Assembly: GCA_029213025.1 (NCBI GenBank) | Contig: JARGOZ010000018.1 | Coordinates: 1-64,000, forward strand | From: Verrucomicrobiales bacterium | GTDB taxonomy: Bacteria > Verrucomicrobiota > Verrucomicrobiia > Verrucomicrobiales > DEV007 | Direction of reading: 5' to 3' | DNA: 64,000 bases | Shown: in pieces, positions 17,289 to 27,211 of the stretch | Layout of the letters: each line of letters starts with the position of its first letter | How positions within the stretch are numbered: position 1 is the first letter of the stretch | Notes under the pieces: model-generated | What the model was told of the DNA's origin: nothing | The model's input: the letters and a program-made list of their open reading frames with translations, nothing else | Databases searched by the model: none | Translations under genes and position numbers: made by a program

Positions 17289-19623
17289 ATCCCGCCAAAG
17301 CAACTTCGCTCTCAACCTTTTCGACGAACCCTCTGAGCAATTCGATGTCCAGCGGCTTGGGGATAAAATCTTCAATACCCATCAGATGACAGTCGTCTTT
17401 GGCCAGTATTTCCGCCGAGATAACGGCTATCGGAATTTCCTTGTACCTCGCCCCGGCATCGCCATTCCGAATTTTTTGAGCCACGGTCAACCCGTCCATT
17501 CGCGGCATCCGTAAATCGAGTAATATGGCATCGAAGGTTGAATCCCTGGCGAGGTATTCGAGACACTGCAGTCCGTCACCGGCATAAGCGGGACGAATCC
17601 CGAAGAGATCGAAAATTTTTCCGATGAGATGCTGGTTGATTTCCTGATCCTCCACGACAAGAACGTTCAGGCGGCTGGGTTTGGACCTGGCTAGCTTATT
17701 TTCTTTCTTTTGTTTCGGCTTCACTCTGGCAGCAGGCTTGTTGACCGTCTCGAGAAAGTTCCTCAAATCATTGAAGTCCACCGGTTTTGATATCACTGCA
17801 TCCACGCCCAGCTTTTCACTTTGCTCGGCTCCGAAGACATCCGCTGACATGATCGCGATCTTCACACCGGCTGTCTTTTCCCCGAATTTGCCGTCCCGGA
17901 TTTGTTCCGCTATTTCCATGCCCCCGATTTTAGGCAGATGGAGATCGAGAAAGATCACATCATAGTTCTCCCCGGCGGAAAGAAGGTCCACACAAATCTG
18001 ACCGTCTTCGGCGAACTCCACATCGAAGCCGATTTTGCGGAAGACTTTTCCGATCAGCAGGCGGTTCATTTTTTCGTCTTCAACCACAAGTATCCGCTGA
18101 CCCTCGCTTTCACTTCTTCCAGAGCCAAGGCTCATCACATCACCGGATTCGTCCGCCGGGATTTCACAGGCAGGCACAATCTCCATGTCTATTTCAAATG
18201 AGAATACCGATCCTTTGCCCGTTTCACTTTCGACGTCAAAATTGCCGCCCATCAATTTGACGAGTTGATTGGAAATCGAAAGCCCGAGTCCGGTACCTCC
18301 GTGTTTGCGACTGATCGAGTTATCCGCCTGCGAAAACGGTTTAAAAATTTTCGACACGATTTCTTCTGACATTCCCACACCGGTATCGATCACGGAAAAT
18401 CGAATCCGGTTAGTTCCTGCTACGCAATTCTCTATTTCGCGGGCTTCCAGAGTTACGGATCCTTTCTCCGTGAATTTCGAAGCATTACCTATCAGATTCA
18501 TCAGAATCTGTTTCAGGCGATGCTGGTCTCCCACTACCCAGGCGTCTTTCACTTCGTCATAGTTGGTCTTAAATTTCACGCCGCGCTCCAGGAACACGGG
18601 TGACATCAAATTCCCCATCGCTTCGCAAAGATTGGGAATACTCATCGGCCCGGGGTCGAGCTGCAACCCGTCGGCCTCGATCTTTGACAGATCAAGAATG
18701 TCATTCACAATTTGGAGAAGGAATTCGCCGCTCTGGTTGATATTGTGTACGTAGCCGAGATCCTCATTGTCCAGGTCCGCCTCGGCCAGCAGTTTACTAA
18801 AACCTATGATCACACCCAGAGGCGTGCGGATCTCATGGCTCATCAGGGACAGGAAATCCATCTTCGCCTTGGCTGACTCTCTCGCCGAGCGTGCCTGCTC
18901 CGTGGCGCGAATGATCCGGGATTCATCCGCCGCCTTTTCGGCAAGGATTTTCGCAGTCGTATCCAGACTGTTATTCAAATTGCGAAATTCTCTTGTTCGA
19001 ATCCGAAATTCCGGTTTCTCCGGAGTGGAATGAATCGCGATGGACTGTACCTTGTGATCCAGATATTCGATGGGTTTCACAAAAGTTTTCTGAACGAAAA
19101 GAATCATGAAAAACATCAGAATCAGCCCCGCCCCGAAAATCATCAGACAGTTTTCGATCACATTGCGAACGACGGGCCCGGCAAAATGTTCGTAGGACCA
19201 GCTCATTTTCGCTTTTCCGAATTCCAGCCCGAGATACTTCACCGGCTGGACGGTTTTTACCGTTTTCAGGGAATCACTGTTTTCGCGTTTCCAACTTGCC
19301 AGGACCTCGCCCTGCTGATTGAGCAACTCCACGGATACCAGTCCGGTTTCCAGCGACTCAAGACCACTAACTACCGTCTCCAATACCGGCCGGTCTTCCG
19401 AAATGAGAGCGTCCAGAGACAACAGGCAGATCATCGCTGTACCGGCACGGCTTTTCTCCGCCACGATATCGTGGATACCATGCAATTTGACCAATAGAAA
19501 TGTCGCTGCGATCACCGGAAGCAGAACACTTCCTACGATCACGGAATTCAAAATCATCGATTTGTGAACTGACATTTCCTCTGGCTCAGCCTCTGTTTTG
19601 GATAAGTTCATTCCTGGGGGCAT
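17287..19623 (-). CDS. Membrane hybrid sensor histidine kinase with two receiver domains
   Basis: With the start at 19623 the product is 778 residues. A first membrane helix near residues 22-42 and a second near 155-178 flank a periplasmic domain. A HAMP-like linker is followed by the HisKA domain (FLSLMSHEIRTPLG, phosphoacceptor His near 264) and an HATPase domain (GTGLGLSISNQLVKLMGG). Two receiver domains follow: RILVVEDEKMNRLL with FLDLHLPKIGG, and LNVLVVEDQEINQHL with LLDLRMPRMDG. No output domain is present, so phosphate probably goes to a separate regulator. The open frame extends upstream into the PhnD-like gene, but 19623, 19611 and 19575 are better starts; the last has AGAGGAA just before it. 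The pairing with a PhnD-like lipoprotein suggests ligand sensing through it. Confidence 0.9.
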   Translation of the reverse strand: MPPGMNLSKTEAEPEEMSVHKSMILNSVIVGSVLLPVIAATFLLVKLHGIHDIVAEKSRAGTAMICLLSLDALISEDRPVLETVVSGLESLETGLVSVELLNQQGEVLASWKRENSDSLKTVKTVQPVKYLGLEFGKAKMSWSYEHFAGPVVRNVIENCLMIFGAGLILMFFMILFVQKTFVKPIEYLDHKVQSIAIHSTPEKPEFRIRTREFRNLNNSLDTTAKILAEKAADESRIIRATEQARSARESAKAKMDFLSLMSHEIRTPLGVIIGFSKLLAEADLDNEDLGYVHNINQSGEFLLQIVNDILDLSKIEADGLQLDPGPMSIPNLCEAMGNLMSPVFLERGVKFKTNYDEVKDAWVVGDQHRLKQILMNLIGNASKFTEKGSVTLEAREIENCVAGTNRIRFSVIDTGVGMSEEIVSKIFKPFSQADNSISRKHGGTGLGLSISNQLVKLMGGNFDVESETGKGSVFSFEIDMEIVPACEIPADESGDVMSLGSGRSESEGQRILVVEDEKMNRLLIGKVFRKIGFDVEFAEDGQICVDLLSAGENYDVIFLDLHLPKIGGMEIAEQIRDGKFGEKTAGVKIAIMSADVFGAEQSEKLGVDAVISKPVDFNDLRNFLETVNKPAARVKPKQKKENKLARSKPSRLNVLVVEDQEINQHLIGKIFDLFGIRPAYAGDGLQCLEYLARDSTFDAILLDLRMPRMDGLTVAQKIRNGDAGARYKEIPIAVISAEILAKDDCHLMGIEDFIPKPLDIELLRGFVEKVESEVALAG

Positions 19624-19676
19624 TAGGGGTTGTAATAGTGGGTAGCCCTCCTCCGGGGGGAGGCGGAGATTACTGG

Positions 19677-20582
19677 TTAGAATTCCTTCGACATGGCTAT
19701 GGCCTTCTGAATAGAGGAATAGTCCTCGTCCGCCGCCGCCAAATACCCGTCTTTGCTCACACTTGAAGTCTCCATTTCCAGCAGAGCGGACCGTAGAGCA
19801 TCGATCACTTCCCGTTCCAGTTTCGGGTGGGCGACCCATGGTTTAGTTACATTGTCGAACTTCAAAAGAACCCGCAGAGGTTCACCCTGTTCCACCAGAG
19901 TATTAAAGGTGCTTTCTTTTAAGGCGCCGGCTGTAAAACTACCCGCTGCCACTGCCATGCCCACCTTGTCGTGACGGCCGAGATATTCATATTTTGAAAA
20001 GTCCTCACCGCTCAATCCGGCTTTGAGCAATTCTGTCTGGGATAGATAGCGCCCTATAGTGGAAAGCGGATCTCCGAACGCGAAACTTTTGCCCTTCAAC
20101 TCACTGAGTTCCCGGATTGGACTGTCCCGGTGGACTGCTATAATTCCGTTAAACACTCTTTCTCCCTTTTTCGATTCCATGGCGAGAAGTTCCAGATCAG
20201 GATTTCTCTTTTTGGCTATCACAAACGAAGCAGGCCCGAGTCGGCTGAAATCAACGATACCCTCTTCGATGAACTGAATCCCTTTGCCATATTCTGTAGT
20301 AATCTTCAGTTGCAACTTAACCGGACGACCAAGCCGCTCCGTTAACGACTTTTCCAGCTGCGTCAAAGTCGGGGCGAATTGTTCCACTACAGTGGAAGCT
20401 TTGTCCGCTGCGTAGAGACCGAAAGTCAAGACTTCCGCTTCCTGAGCCGATGCCGACTTCCTTTTTCCGGTGTGGTAATCATTTGTTTCACCAATCTCGT
20501 CTCCACCACAGCCGCAAATCAAAACGGATGCAGTTGCAAGCAGGAGAAACTGAACCAATCTGGTTGAAGATATATTTTCCAT
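19677..20582 (-). CDS. PhnD-like substrate-binding lipoprotein linked to a hybrid kinase
   Basis: This 301-residue protein has a lipoprotein signal sequence ending in ICGC (lipidated Cys25). The body resembles the PhnD/phosphate-phosphite-phosphonate binding family: AEVLTFGLYAADKASTVVEQ opening, FAPTLTQLEKSLTERLGRPV, and VDFSRLGPASFVIAKKR in the middle. No ABC permease or ATPase gene is nearby. Instead a membrane hybrid kinase follows 53 bp downstream on the same strand. The protein therefore more likely acts as the periplasmic input of a two-component system than as a transport component. The ligand is not predictable. Confidence 0.85.
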   Translation of the reverse strand: MENISSTRLVQFLLLATASVLICGCGGDEIGETNDYHTGKRKSASAQEAEVLTFGLYAADKASTVVEQFAPTLTQLEKSLTERLGRPVKLQLKITTEYGKGIQFIEEGIVDFSRLGPASFVIAKKRNPDLELLAMESKKGERVFNGIIAVHRDSPIRELSELKGKSFAFGDPLSTIGRYLSQTELLKAGLSGEDFSKYEYLGRHDKVGMAVAAGSFTAGALKESTFNTLVEQGEPLRVLLKFDNVTKPWVAHPKLEREVIDALRSALLEMETSSVSKDGYLAAADEDYSSIQKAIAMSKEF

Positions 20583-20693
20583 CAGGGATTTTTTCGAATC
20601 GTAAATTAGTAACGAAACCGTAACACTAATTATTGCTATTTCAATTATTTATGGTTTTTATGGAAAATATTTGTTTTTCTGTTATTTTTCGGC
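20583..20693. promoter_or_regulatory. AT-rich divergent promoter region
   Basis: This 111-bp gap between the divergent PhnD-like gene and a small membrane protein gene is strongly A+T rich, with TAACGAAACCGTAACACTAAT and long A/T runs. It probably carries both promoters. No standard box pair is clear enough to place. Confidence 0.4.
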
Positions 20694-20927
20694 ATGAACA
20701 TCGAAAAATCCCTGCTTGTTGTGATCACCTTATTACTGGTGTGGCTGGCGATCACTTATGGTGCGCATCTCCCGGATACGGAACTGAGAACCCCTGCTAA
20801 CGGTATTACTGCTAAAGGATATCAGGTAATCGGCACCCGCTGTGGCTTCCTTTTCCTCGCCTTCTTATCTACACTGTACCTCCTCGATTCGATTATTCCC
20901 GTATCGGAAGAGGACGATTTGCGATAG
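20694..20927 (+). CDS. Small two-span membrane protein
   Basis: This 77-residue protein of unknown function has two hydrophobic segments: SLLVVITLLLVWLAITYGA (residues 6-24) and FLFLAFLSTLYLLDSIIPV (residues 52-70). A short hydrophilic loop joins them and an acidic C-terminus (SEEDDLR) follows. No known family is recognised. It is divergent from the PhnD-like sensor gene and lies 51 bp before the DUF1080-esterase gene. Confidence 0.65.
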   Translation: MNIEKSLLVVITLLLVWLAITYGAHLPDTELRTPANGITAKGYQVIGTRCGFLFLAFLSTLYLLDSIIPVSEEDDLR

Positions 20928-20978
20928 CTCTGAATAGGCCAGGTTACGAACCGGATTTTCCGGCTAACCGTTAGGCGT

Positions 20979-22553
20979 ATGAGATATTTCATCTGCGCTA
21001 TTGCCATCTACCCGCTGCTCACGTTTCAGTCGCCCGCCGATACACCCAAAGGATACCAACCTTTATTCAACGGCAAAGATCTTACCGGCTGGTATGGCTT
21101 AAATCCACACAGTGTGGCTAAACTGGAAGGCGACAAAAAACAGGCCCGCCTCGATCAAATGCGAAACGAATTCGCCGATCACTGGCGCATCGAAAACGGT
21201 GAACTGGTAAATGACGGACACGGTCCCTACGCCACCACCGAAAAAGACTACGGGGATATCGAGCTGCTCCTCGAGTATAAAACGGTAGCCGGGGCCGACA
21301 GCGGCATCTATCTGCGCGGAACACCGCAGGTCCAGATTTGGGATAAGACGCAGAAATTCAATCCCGAAAAACCAACCCGCCGCCCCCACCTCGGATCGGG
21401 TGGACTTTTCAACAACGATCCCGCAACTCTCGGCAGAGACCCACTCAACCTCGCGGACCGTCCCTTCGGCCAGTGGAACAAGATGAAGATCCGCCAAATC
21501 GGCGATCGTACCTGGGTATGGCTTAATGACCGCCCGGTTGTGCAAAATGTTGCCATGGAAAACTACTGGGACCGCAGCAAAAAACTGCCCGAAACCGGAC
21601 CGATTATGTTACAAACCCACGGCGGTGAAATCCGGTGGCGAAATATCTATATCCGCGAATATACCGATAAGGAAGCCGCACAAATTCTCGAAATCAGCCC
21701 GCCACCGCTGCCCAACCCTACCGAATTCGATGTTTCCTACGGCCCGCACTGGAAACAGAAACTACACTTTTGGAAAGCCGAATCAGCCACTCCCACCCCG
21801 CTGCTTTTCTTCATTCACGGCGGCGGCTGGAACGGCGGAAACCGAATGAGCGGACTGGTCAATATGCTGCCGCAAATTATCGGCGCAGGCATTTCGGTAG
21901 TTTCCGTTGAATACCGGTTTACTCCGGAAGCTATAGAAGATGGCGTAACACCACCGGTGAAAGGACCGCTCCACGACGCCGTGCGAGCTCTGCAATTTGT
22001 CCGCAGCAAAGCAGAGGAATGGAACATCGATAAAGAAAGAATCGGTGCCTCCGGCGGTAGTGCCGGAGCCTGCTCCTCGCTCTGGCTCGCGTTTCACCCC
22101 GATATGGCCGATCCCGACAGCAAAGACCCAATTTCCCGCGAATCGACCCGGCTCTACTGTGCCTCGGTCACCGGGGCGCAAACCACACTCGACCCGAAAC
22201 AAATGAAAGAATGGACGCCGAACAGCCGTTACGGCGGTCATGCGTTCGGGTTCAAAAATTTCGCCGAATTTCACGAAAAGAGAGATACCATTTTGCCATG
22301 GATCGCGGAATACTCGCCCTACGCTCTCGTTAGCAGCGACGATCCGCCGGTATATCTCCAATACAGTTCACCACCACGTTTGGGCGAAGACGAAAAAGAC
22401 CCGACTCATACCGCTAACTTCGGTATAAAACTACAGGAACACTGCAAAGCAAACGGAGTCGAAAGTATACTTTTCTATCCCGGAGCTGAAGGAAATACAA
22501 AATACCACAGCACCACCGACTACTTAATCGCAAAACTCAAAGAGTCCCGGTAA
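20979..22553 (+). CDS. Secreted fusion of a DUF1080 domain and an alpha/beta-hydrolase esterase
   Basis: This 524-residue protein joins two modules. After a short signal sequence (MRYFICAIAIYPLLTF), residues 25-225 are a DUF1080 (3-keto-disaccharide hydrolase-like, LamG-fold) domain, recognised by LFNGKDLTGWY, SGIYLRGTPQVQIWD and GPIMLQTHGGEIRWRNIYIRE. Residues 245-524 are an esterase/lipase of the BD-FAE (HSL-like) type, with oxyanion-hole HGGGWNGG near residue 280 and nucleophile elbow GASGGSAGA with Ser near 360. A C-terminal STTDY may hold the histidine-containing turn (KYHSTTDY). The fusion points to breakdown of acylated sugars or polysaccharides outside the cytoplasm. The target is inferred, not shown. 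Confidence 0.88.
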   Translation: MRYFICAIAIYPLLTFQSPADTPKGYQPLFNGKDLTGWYGLNPHSVAKLEGDKKQARLDQMRNEFADHWRIENGELVNDGHGPYATTEKDYGDIELLLEYKTVAGADSGIYLRGTPQVQIWDKTQKFNPEKPTRRPHLGSGGLFNNDPATLGRDPLNLADRPFGQWNKMKIRQIGDRTWVWLNDRPVVQNVAMENYWDRSKKLPETGPIMLQTHGGEIRWRNIYIREYTDKEAAQILEISPPPLPNPTEFDVSYGPHWKQKLHFWKAESATPTPLLFFIHGGGWNGGNRMSGLVNMLPQIIGAGISVVSVEYRFTPEAIEDGVTPPVKGPLHDAVRALQFVRSKAEEWNIDKERIGASGGSAGACSSLWLAFHPDMADPDSKDPISRESTRLYCASVTGAQTTLDPKQMKEWTPNSRYGGHAFGFKNFAEFHEKRDTILPWIAEYSPYALVSSDDPPVYLQYSSPPRLGEDEKDPTHTANFGIKLQEHCKANGVESILFYPGAEGNTKYHSTTDYLIAKLKESR

Positions 22554-22565
22554 TCCAAACCATTA

Positions 22566-23255
22566 CTACTCCGAAGTAAGCAACTCCCTCAAATCATTCA
22601 CCACGGTCGGAGTTGGTGCCAGAGGTGCGTTGGCTTCCGAGGGGAAGTAGACAAAGTGCGCACCGACGTGGAGTGCGGCTTCCTGATCGGCATTGGCATC
22701 GCCGATAAATACCGTTCGCTGCGGTGCGGTTTGCGTTTCTGTCAGGATTCCTGCCAGGCTTTCCGGTTTGGCGGGAGGTGATCCGATAATAACATCGAAA
22801 AGATCCGTTCCACCGGTCGACTCCAGCATATCTTCGAGCGGACGTTGCGGGGTGCCGGACAAAACATAACGCGGAATTCCGGCCGCCATGCATGCCTCAA
22901 CAAACTCCCGGGAACCCGGGCGCCACGGCGCGGTTGCACAGAGAGGTTCGCAGATGCCGGTGAATCGGTCAACTTCGGCTTCGATAAATTCGGGCGACAC
23001 TTCTTCCCTGGCGATTTCCGAATAAAATGATTTCACATGATGGAGTCGGGCCCTGCCGAAACCACCCATCACTATATTCATAAAATCCTCGCGCAGATGA
23101 GCATATTTCTCCGGCACCCAGTCCCGGAACGCCTGAATCTTCACACCCATGCTGTCGAGAAGGACGCCGTCACAATCGAAAACGACGAGGTCGATCTGTG
23201 TTGTAGAACCGGCTATCAGTAAATTCATCCAGGACTCATGAACCCGTTTTTCCAT
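22566..23255 (-). CDS. HAD-superfamily phosphatase
   Basis: A 229-residue HAD hydrolase of the phosphoglycolate phosphatase/beta-phosphoglucomutase-like subfamily. Motif I is [10 protein letters not shown] (Asp27 nucleophile, Asp29). Motif II is YVLSGTPQ, the conserved Lys is probably in PPAKPESL, and motif IV is [13 protein letters not shown] helical cap lies between motifs I and II. The ATG at 23255 lies 14 bp after the decarboxylase-like gene and is preferred; a TTG at 23279 would overlap that gene. As last gene of a five-gene operon it may remove phosphate from an intermediate, for example one related to O-phosphoserine chemistry. That role is inferred. Confidence 0.85.
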   Translation of the reverse strand: MEKRVHESWMNLLIAGSTTQIDLVVFDCDGVLLDSMGVKIQAFRDWVPEKYAHLREDFMNIVMGGFGRARLHHVKSFYSEIAREEVSPEFIEAEVDRFTGICEPLCATAPWRPGSREFVEACMAAGIPRYVLSGTPQRPLEDMLESTGGTDLFDVIIGSPPAKPESLAGILTETQTAPQRTVFIGDANADQEAALHVGAHFVYFPSEANAPLAPTPTVVNDLRELLTSE

Positions 23256-23269
23256 CCTGGCAAACCCGA

Positions 23270-24661
23270 TTATCTGCAATCGATATCGTCCAACCGTTGC
23301 TCACCGATCTGGTAATTTTTCGCCAGCGGAAACTGGTGCGACCGGCTCTCAAGGAAATGCATAAAATATCCTGCAGTATTCGGGATAACTACTAAATCGC
23401 CTCTCTGAATGCCCGACGGAAATCGAAATTTTCGCAAAAATATCAATTCCGATTCCGTGCAATAGGCACCTACCAGGTACCCCTCCATTTGCGTTGAACT
23501 TTCAGACCCTGATTTCACTACCAGTGGATCAATGAGAAAATCATCGCTTCCGGTCCGGCACTGGGTTCGATTCATAGACAGACCTATATAGAACTCCCCG
23601 TCACTGTTCGCCCGCGGTTTGACAAATTCCACTCTGGCAATCGTGCAGCCAGCCCCGTCGAGCAAGGCCCTGCCGGGTTCACAGCGAAGTTCAATTCCAA
23701 CGTCCGAGATCTCCCTGTGAACTTGTTTGAGAATGTCGGTCAACCATGTCTGTCTGTTGTGCTCCTGGAAAAAGGTATAGGTATTCGGCCGGCCATACAC
23801 CTGCCCTTCGAAAACCTGTAATCCAAGCGGATGATTCTTGTAGGTTACGGGAGAGTTGTTCGATACTAACGCATTCCGATGATGGTCCCAAAATTGTTGC
23901 CATTGATCCGCTTTCTCCAAATAACAGACGGGAAACCCTCCACCCATGTCAATAAAGTCGACCGGGTGGCCGTTCCTCCGCAATTCCCTCGTCAGCTGTA
24001 GCGATTGAAGAATGGCACTGACCCGTTGATCGGGGTCATATCCATCAAGATGAAAATGAACGCCAACGATCGAAGGCGTCCCCTTTTCCCGGCCGATGAG
24101 GAGTGCTTCCGGGACGGGAAAACCAAATCGCGAATTCAGAGTCGCACCGTTGTGATCAAAACCACTGACCCGGAGGGCGATTTTTGCATTCCCCGGTCTT
24201 TGCGCTACCAGGCCATACTCATCCCGGTTATCGATCGCGAGAACTACACCTTTCTCGACACAAAGTGCAATCAGCTCTCTGCTTTTGACCGCAGCGGTAC
24301 AAATGATTTTTTCGGCAGGCACGCCGACATCGAGAACTTGAACAAGCTCCTCGAGAGACGCCACATCAATCCCCCCTTGCAGTGATTTCATCTCGCGAAC
24401 AAAACTGATGCATTTGTTCGCTTTCCTGGCGAAGAACACGTCGAAGTCGATGCCGAACGATTTTGCTACTCCTCGCAGCTGAATCACATTTCTCCGAAAC
24501 GGCTGGGTGTTGATCACATTAAGCGGTGAACCATACTTCGATACCAGGCTTCCGGGATCGTCGGCAGCCAGGTCCTGAATCCATGGTTCCAACTGTCCTT
24601 CCAACGGAGGTAATCCGGCACAATTTGCCCGGGTAAATTTTTCAGACTGTGGAAAACTCAT
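23270..24661 (-). CDS. Y4yA-like PLP-dependent decarboxylase (ornithine/DAP decarboxylase fold type III)
   Basis: This 463-residue protein has the alanine-racemase-like barrel plus C-terminal beta domain of group IV decarboxylases. The PLP lysine is in FFARKANK (Lys80). [17 protein letters not shown] and [10 protein letters not shown] match the cofactor phosphate-binding and barrel motifs. GAYCTESEL takes the place of the substrate-binding GxxCxSxD motif, with Glu for Asp. It resembles the Y4yA family more than lysA. The ATG at 24661 has AAGGA just upstream and overlaps the FAD-protein gene by 20 bp. A decarboxylase next to an SbnA-like enzyme recalls SbnH in staphyloferrin B synthesis. The true substrate is unknown. 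Confidence 0.82.
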   Translation of the reverse strand: MSFPQSEKFTRANCAGLPPLEGQLEPWIQDLAADDPGSLVSKYGSPLNVINTQPFRRNVIQLRGVAKSFGIDFDVFFARKANKCISFVREMKSLQGGIDVASLEELVQVLDVGVPAEKIICTAAVKSRELIALCVEKGVVLAIDNRDEYGLVAQRPGNAKIALRVSGFDHNGATLNSRFGFPVPEALLIGREKGTPSIVGVHFHLDGYDPDQRVSAILQSLQLTRELRRNGHPVDFIDMGGGFPVCYLEKADQWQQFWDHHRNALVSNNSPVTYKNHPLGLQVFEGQVYGRPNTYTFFQEHNRQTWLTDILKQVHREISDVGIELRCEPGRALLDGAGCTIARVEFVKPRANSDGEFYIGLSMNRTQCRTGSDDFLIDPLVVKSGSESSTQMEGYLVGAYCTESELIFLRKFRFPSGIQRGDLVVIPNTAGYFMHFLESRSHQFPLAKNYQIGEQRLDDIDCR

Positions 24662-26222
24662 ATCCTTGTGACAGTTGATGAAAATGGCGCGCCCCAACGC
24701 TTTGCGCCCATCGGTCTATATGTGTATTTAGAGTTCGACTGAGTGTGTCATTTCCTATCACACAGCCTTCGGTAGCCCGGCCGACAACAGCGAGCCCGGC
24801 CACTGGATCTCCACTGGATGAAATGGCGTAACCACTTCGCCCAATCTCAATGCCCCGGTTGCCATTGAGCCGACGAACGTAACCTTGCTCCTGCAATTTT
24901 CGGAGGGGTGAATCCTTCGCCAGCGAATCAGGAGGTGGCATTCTTGCATCTATCACGCAATCGTATTCTTCCAGGCTGTCGACCGTCTCATCCACCAGAA
25001 CAATTCCCTCCTCTACGAGCGCCAGCATTTTGGCTACATTGATCGCCGACGGCCCGAAAGCGATTCTTTCCAATTCCGATGAATAATAGAGATAGGATGG
25101 CCAGCCTTTCGCACCCAAACCTCCATGCTCCAGAAGCCGAACAATTTCGGGGTAGAGATTTCGCCATGCTTCAGCAAGTGCGAGAGACTCACCTGCCGGT
25201 ATTTTCCCCGTTGCCGCTTCGTAGCTGACTCTCATTTTCTCCAGAGCCGGTGTCGGAGCGAGAAAGGACTGGAACCAACCTGCCGTATCACGGTTAGCCG
25301 CCTCGTCAGCGGCTTCAGATACCAACGGCATAATGTCACCGGAGAAATTTACTTCGCCGGTGTGATCGCTGATTTTCCGTCCGTAGTATCCCCATATGTC
25401 ATTCCAACGATCGGGAATACGCACCTGGCTGTAGTCGGGTTTTGCCAACATCGGCCTGCCCGACCGGGAAAATGGAGTGATCGATCGCGGCTCTGAACCG
25501 GACCGTTCATAGCCTCCCCCTTTGGAAAATTTCCCGCCCCTGCCTTCGGTCAAAGCCAACGCGGCATCGATAAAGGTGAGTGAAAAACCCCTGACCGCCA
25601 CTTTTGATCCCGGCGGGATCGAGGCCACTGACAACTGTCTGTCCACGGGAAAAACCCGGCGCTCGCCACTGCTTTCCGAGACAGGTCGCCATCCTTCATG
25701 CCCCACCGTTACTATGACTTCGTCACAACTAAAGTTCGAACGATCGGTTTTTACAATCCAACCGGAGGGATCTTCCACTATTTCCCCAGCCCTTTCCGCA
25801 ACAACCTCTAGACTCATTCCGTCGGGCAGGGTTGCTGCAACGCGGCGAAAGCCATCGTGGAGATACTCGCCTACCATCGAGCGGGGCACAAAGTGATGCG
25901 GCGCTGAGAGTTCAGGGTACTTTTTCATCAACCACCGGTTGAGATTTTGCCGCACACCGGGGAAGTCGAGATGACTCTCTTCACTCCAAATATCAATATT
26001 CCCGACGGAGAAATTCATTAATAAATAATCCGGCTGTTGCAACGCATAGATTGTTCCCGCACCCGGATGTTCCGCCGTCTCGAATAAAGTAATATGGACT
26101 GGACGCCGCAACGCAGGGCATATATTGCCAAACTCAATCGCCAGTCGTTCGAGACAGAACAATCCCCGCGGGCCGCCTCCAACTATTCCGATACGAATCG
26201 CTTTATCTACCTGGTTGTTCAT
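24642..26222 (-). CDS. FAD/NAD(P)-binding protein
   Basis: This 526-residue flavoprotein has an N-terminal dinucleotide-binding motif GIVGGGPRGLFCLERLA (residues 12-28). ETAEHPGAGTIYALQQPDYLLMN follows as split motif ETAEHPGAGTIY at residues 49-60. A second nucleotide-binding-like strand lies near residue 205 (KVAVRGFSLTFIDAA). The C-terminus has IGRSGYAISSSGDPVAGLAVVGRAT, typical of flavoprotein closing motifs. It fits the FAD-NAD(P)-binding (PF13454-type) family. It overlaps the SbnA-like gene by 4 bp and the decarboxylase-like gene by 20 bp, so the three are translationally coupled. It could supply the oxidation step carried out by NAD-dependent SbnB in the staphylococcal pathway; this is inference. 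Confidence 0.8.
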   Translation of the reverse strand: MNNQVDKAIRIGIVGGGPRGLFCLERLAIEFGNICPALRRPVHITLFETAEHPGAGTIYALQQPDYLLMNFSVGNIDIWSEESHLDFPGVRQNLNRWLMKKYPELSAPHHFVPRSMVGEYLHDGFRRVAATLPDGMSLEVVAERAGEIVEDPSGWIVKTDRSNFSCDEVIVTVGHEGWRPVSESSGERRVFPVDRQLSVASIPPGSKVAVRGFSLTFIDAALALTEGRGGKFSKGGGYERSGSEPRSITPFSRSGRPMLAKPDYSQVRIPDRWNDIWGYYGRKISDHTGEVNFSGDIMPLVSEAADEAANRDTAGWFQSFLAPTPALEKMRVSYEAATGKIPAGESLALAEAWRNLYPEIVRLLEHGGLGAKGWPSYLYYSSELERIAFGPSAINVAKMLALVEEGIVLVDETVDSLEEYDCVIDARMPPPDSLAKDSPLRKLQEQGYVRRLNGNRGIEIGRSGYAISSSGDPVAGLAVVGRATEGCVIGNDTLSRTLNTHIDRWAQSVGARHFHQLSQGYEFSTV

Positions 26223-27211
26223 AATGTTTCCGGATTCTTAACTCCCAGTTCAGATTTCACCCATTCATCATTGAAAACCGTATCGAGATACCGTTGACCC
26301 GAATCATGGAAAATCGCAGCACAGGTCTTGCCTTTTAATTCACTTCTACGTCGGTCCACGGCTTCGACAATACCTCCGGAAGAACCACCCACGAGGACCG
26401 CTTCAAGGCGGGCTATTTTACGACACCCCCGTACACAGTCAGTGTCTGTAACCCGCTCCACTGTATCGAATTGCTGCCCCCGGGCGAGATCAGAGACCAC
26501 TCCGGCACCGAGTCCGGGGATTTTTCTTTCACCCCGTTTCCCTCCAAACAAAATGCTGCCTTCCGCATCTACCGCCACGATTTTGGTGTGCCTGTTTTTT
26601 TCCCGCAAAAAGTCGCGACACCCGCGGGCTGTCCCGGTGCTACTGGTGGCGACGAAAAGAACATCCAACTCGCCATTCATTTCCCGGTCTATCTCCCGGA
26701 TAGTCCCTTTATAGTGGGACCGGGGATTGTTTAGATTAGCATACTGGTTGGGCCAGTAATAGCTCCGGTTCTGTTTCACCAATCGATTAACGGCGGACAG
26801 CCGTGCGGAGAGAAAGTCACCATCTTCCGCTTCCTCTACCATCATGATTTTGCCACCGTGAGCCCGGATGATCGCCAGATTCTGCTTTTGCGCATGCGGA
26901 TCGACCACACATATAAACTCGAGGCCATAGTACCGACAGGCTTGTGCCAGCCCTATCCCCATATTGCCGGATGAGGATTCGACGACGGTATCCCCTTTGT
27001 GTAGTTTGCCCGTCTTCAACGCCGCCTCGATCATCGCTGTGGCCGGGCGGTCTTTGGCACTACCTCCGGGATTGAAGAATTCCAGTTTCGCGTAGAATTC
27101 CATCGGGACTGAGGCAAACAGACGCTCCATTTTCACCAAAGGAGTGTTCCCGATAGCCCCCAGAATCCCACAAGAGCGGGAACGACTTACCGTATCTTGT
27201 TTTGCTATCAT
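26219..27211 (-). CDS. SbnA-like PLP-dependent cysteine-synthase-family enzyme
   Basis: This 330-residue fold-type II PLP enzyme carries the PLP lysine in NPGGSAKDRPA (Lys53), the cofactor loop SSSGNMGIGLA and the phosphate-binding loop ATSSTGTARG. Several stretches resemble Staphylococcus SbnA more than CysK: AKLEFFNPGGSAKDRPA, CVVDPHAQKQNL, NQYANLNNPRSHY, VAVDAEGSILFGG and RYLDTVFNDEW. SbnA condenses O-phosphoserine with glutamate on the way to 2,3-diaminopropionate. The gene begins directly after the GH13 stop codon (TGAATG) and overlaps the FAD-protein gene by 4 bp. The SbnA assignment is by remembered sequence; a generic cysteine synthase is the alternative. Confidence 0.83.
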   Translation of the reverse strand: MIAKQDTVSRSRSCGILGAIGNTPLVKMERLFASVPMEFYAKLEFFNPGGSAKDRPATAMIEAALKTGKLHKGDTVVESSSGNMGIGLAQACRYYGLEFICVVDPHAQKQNLAIIRAHGGKIMMVEEAEDGDFLSARLSAVNRLVKQNRSYYWPNQYANLNNPRSHYKGTIREIDREMNGELDVLFVATSSTGTARGCRDFLREKNRHTKIVAVDAEGSILFGGKRGERKIPGLGAGVVSDLARGQQFDTVERVTDTDCVRGCRKIARLEAVLVGGSSGGIVEAVDRRRSELKGKTCAAIFHDSGQRYLDTVFNDEWVKSELGVKNPETL

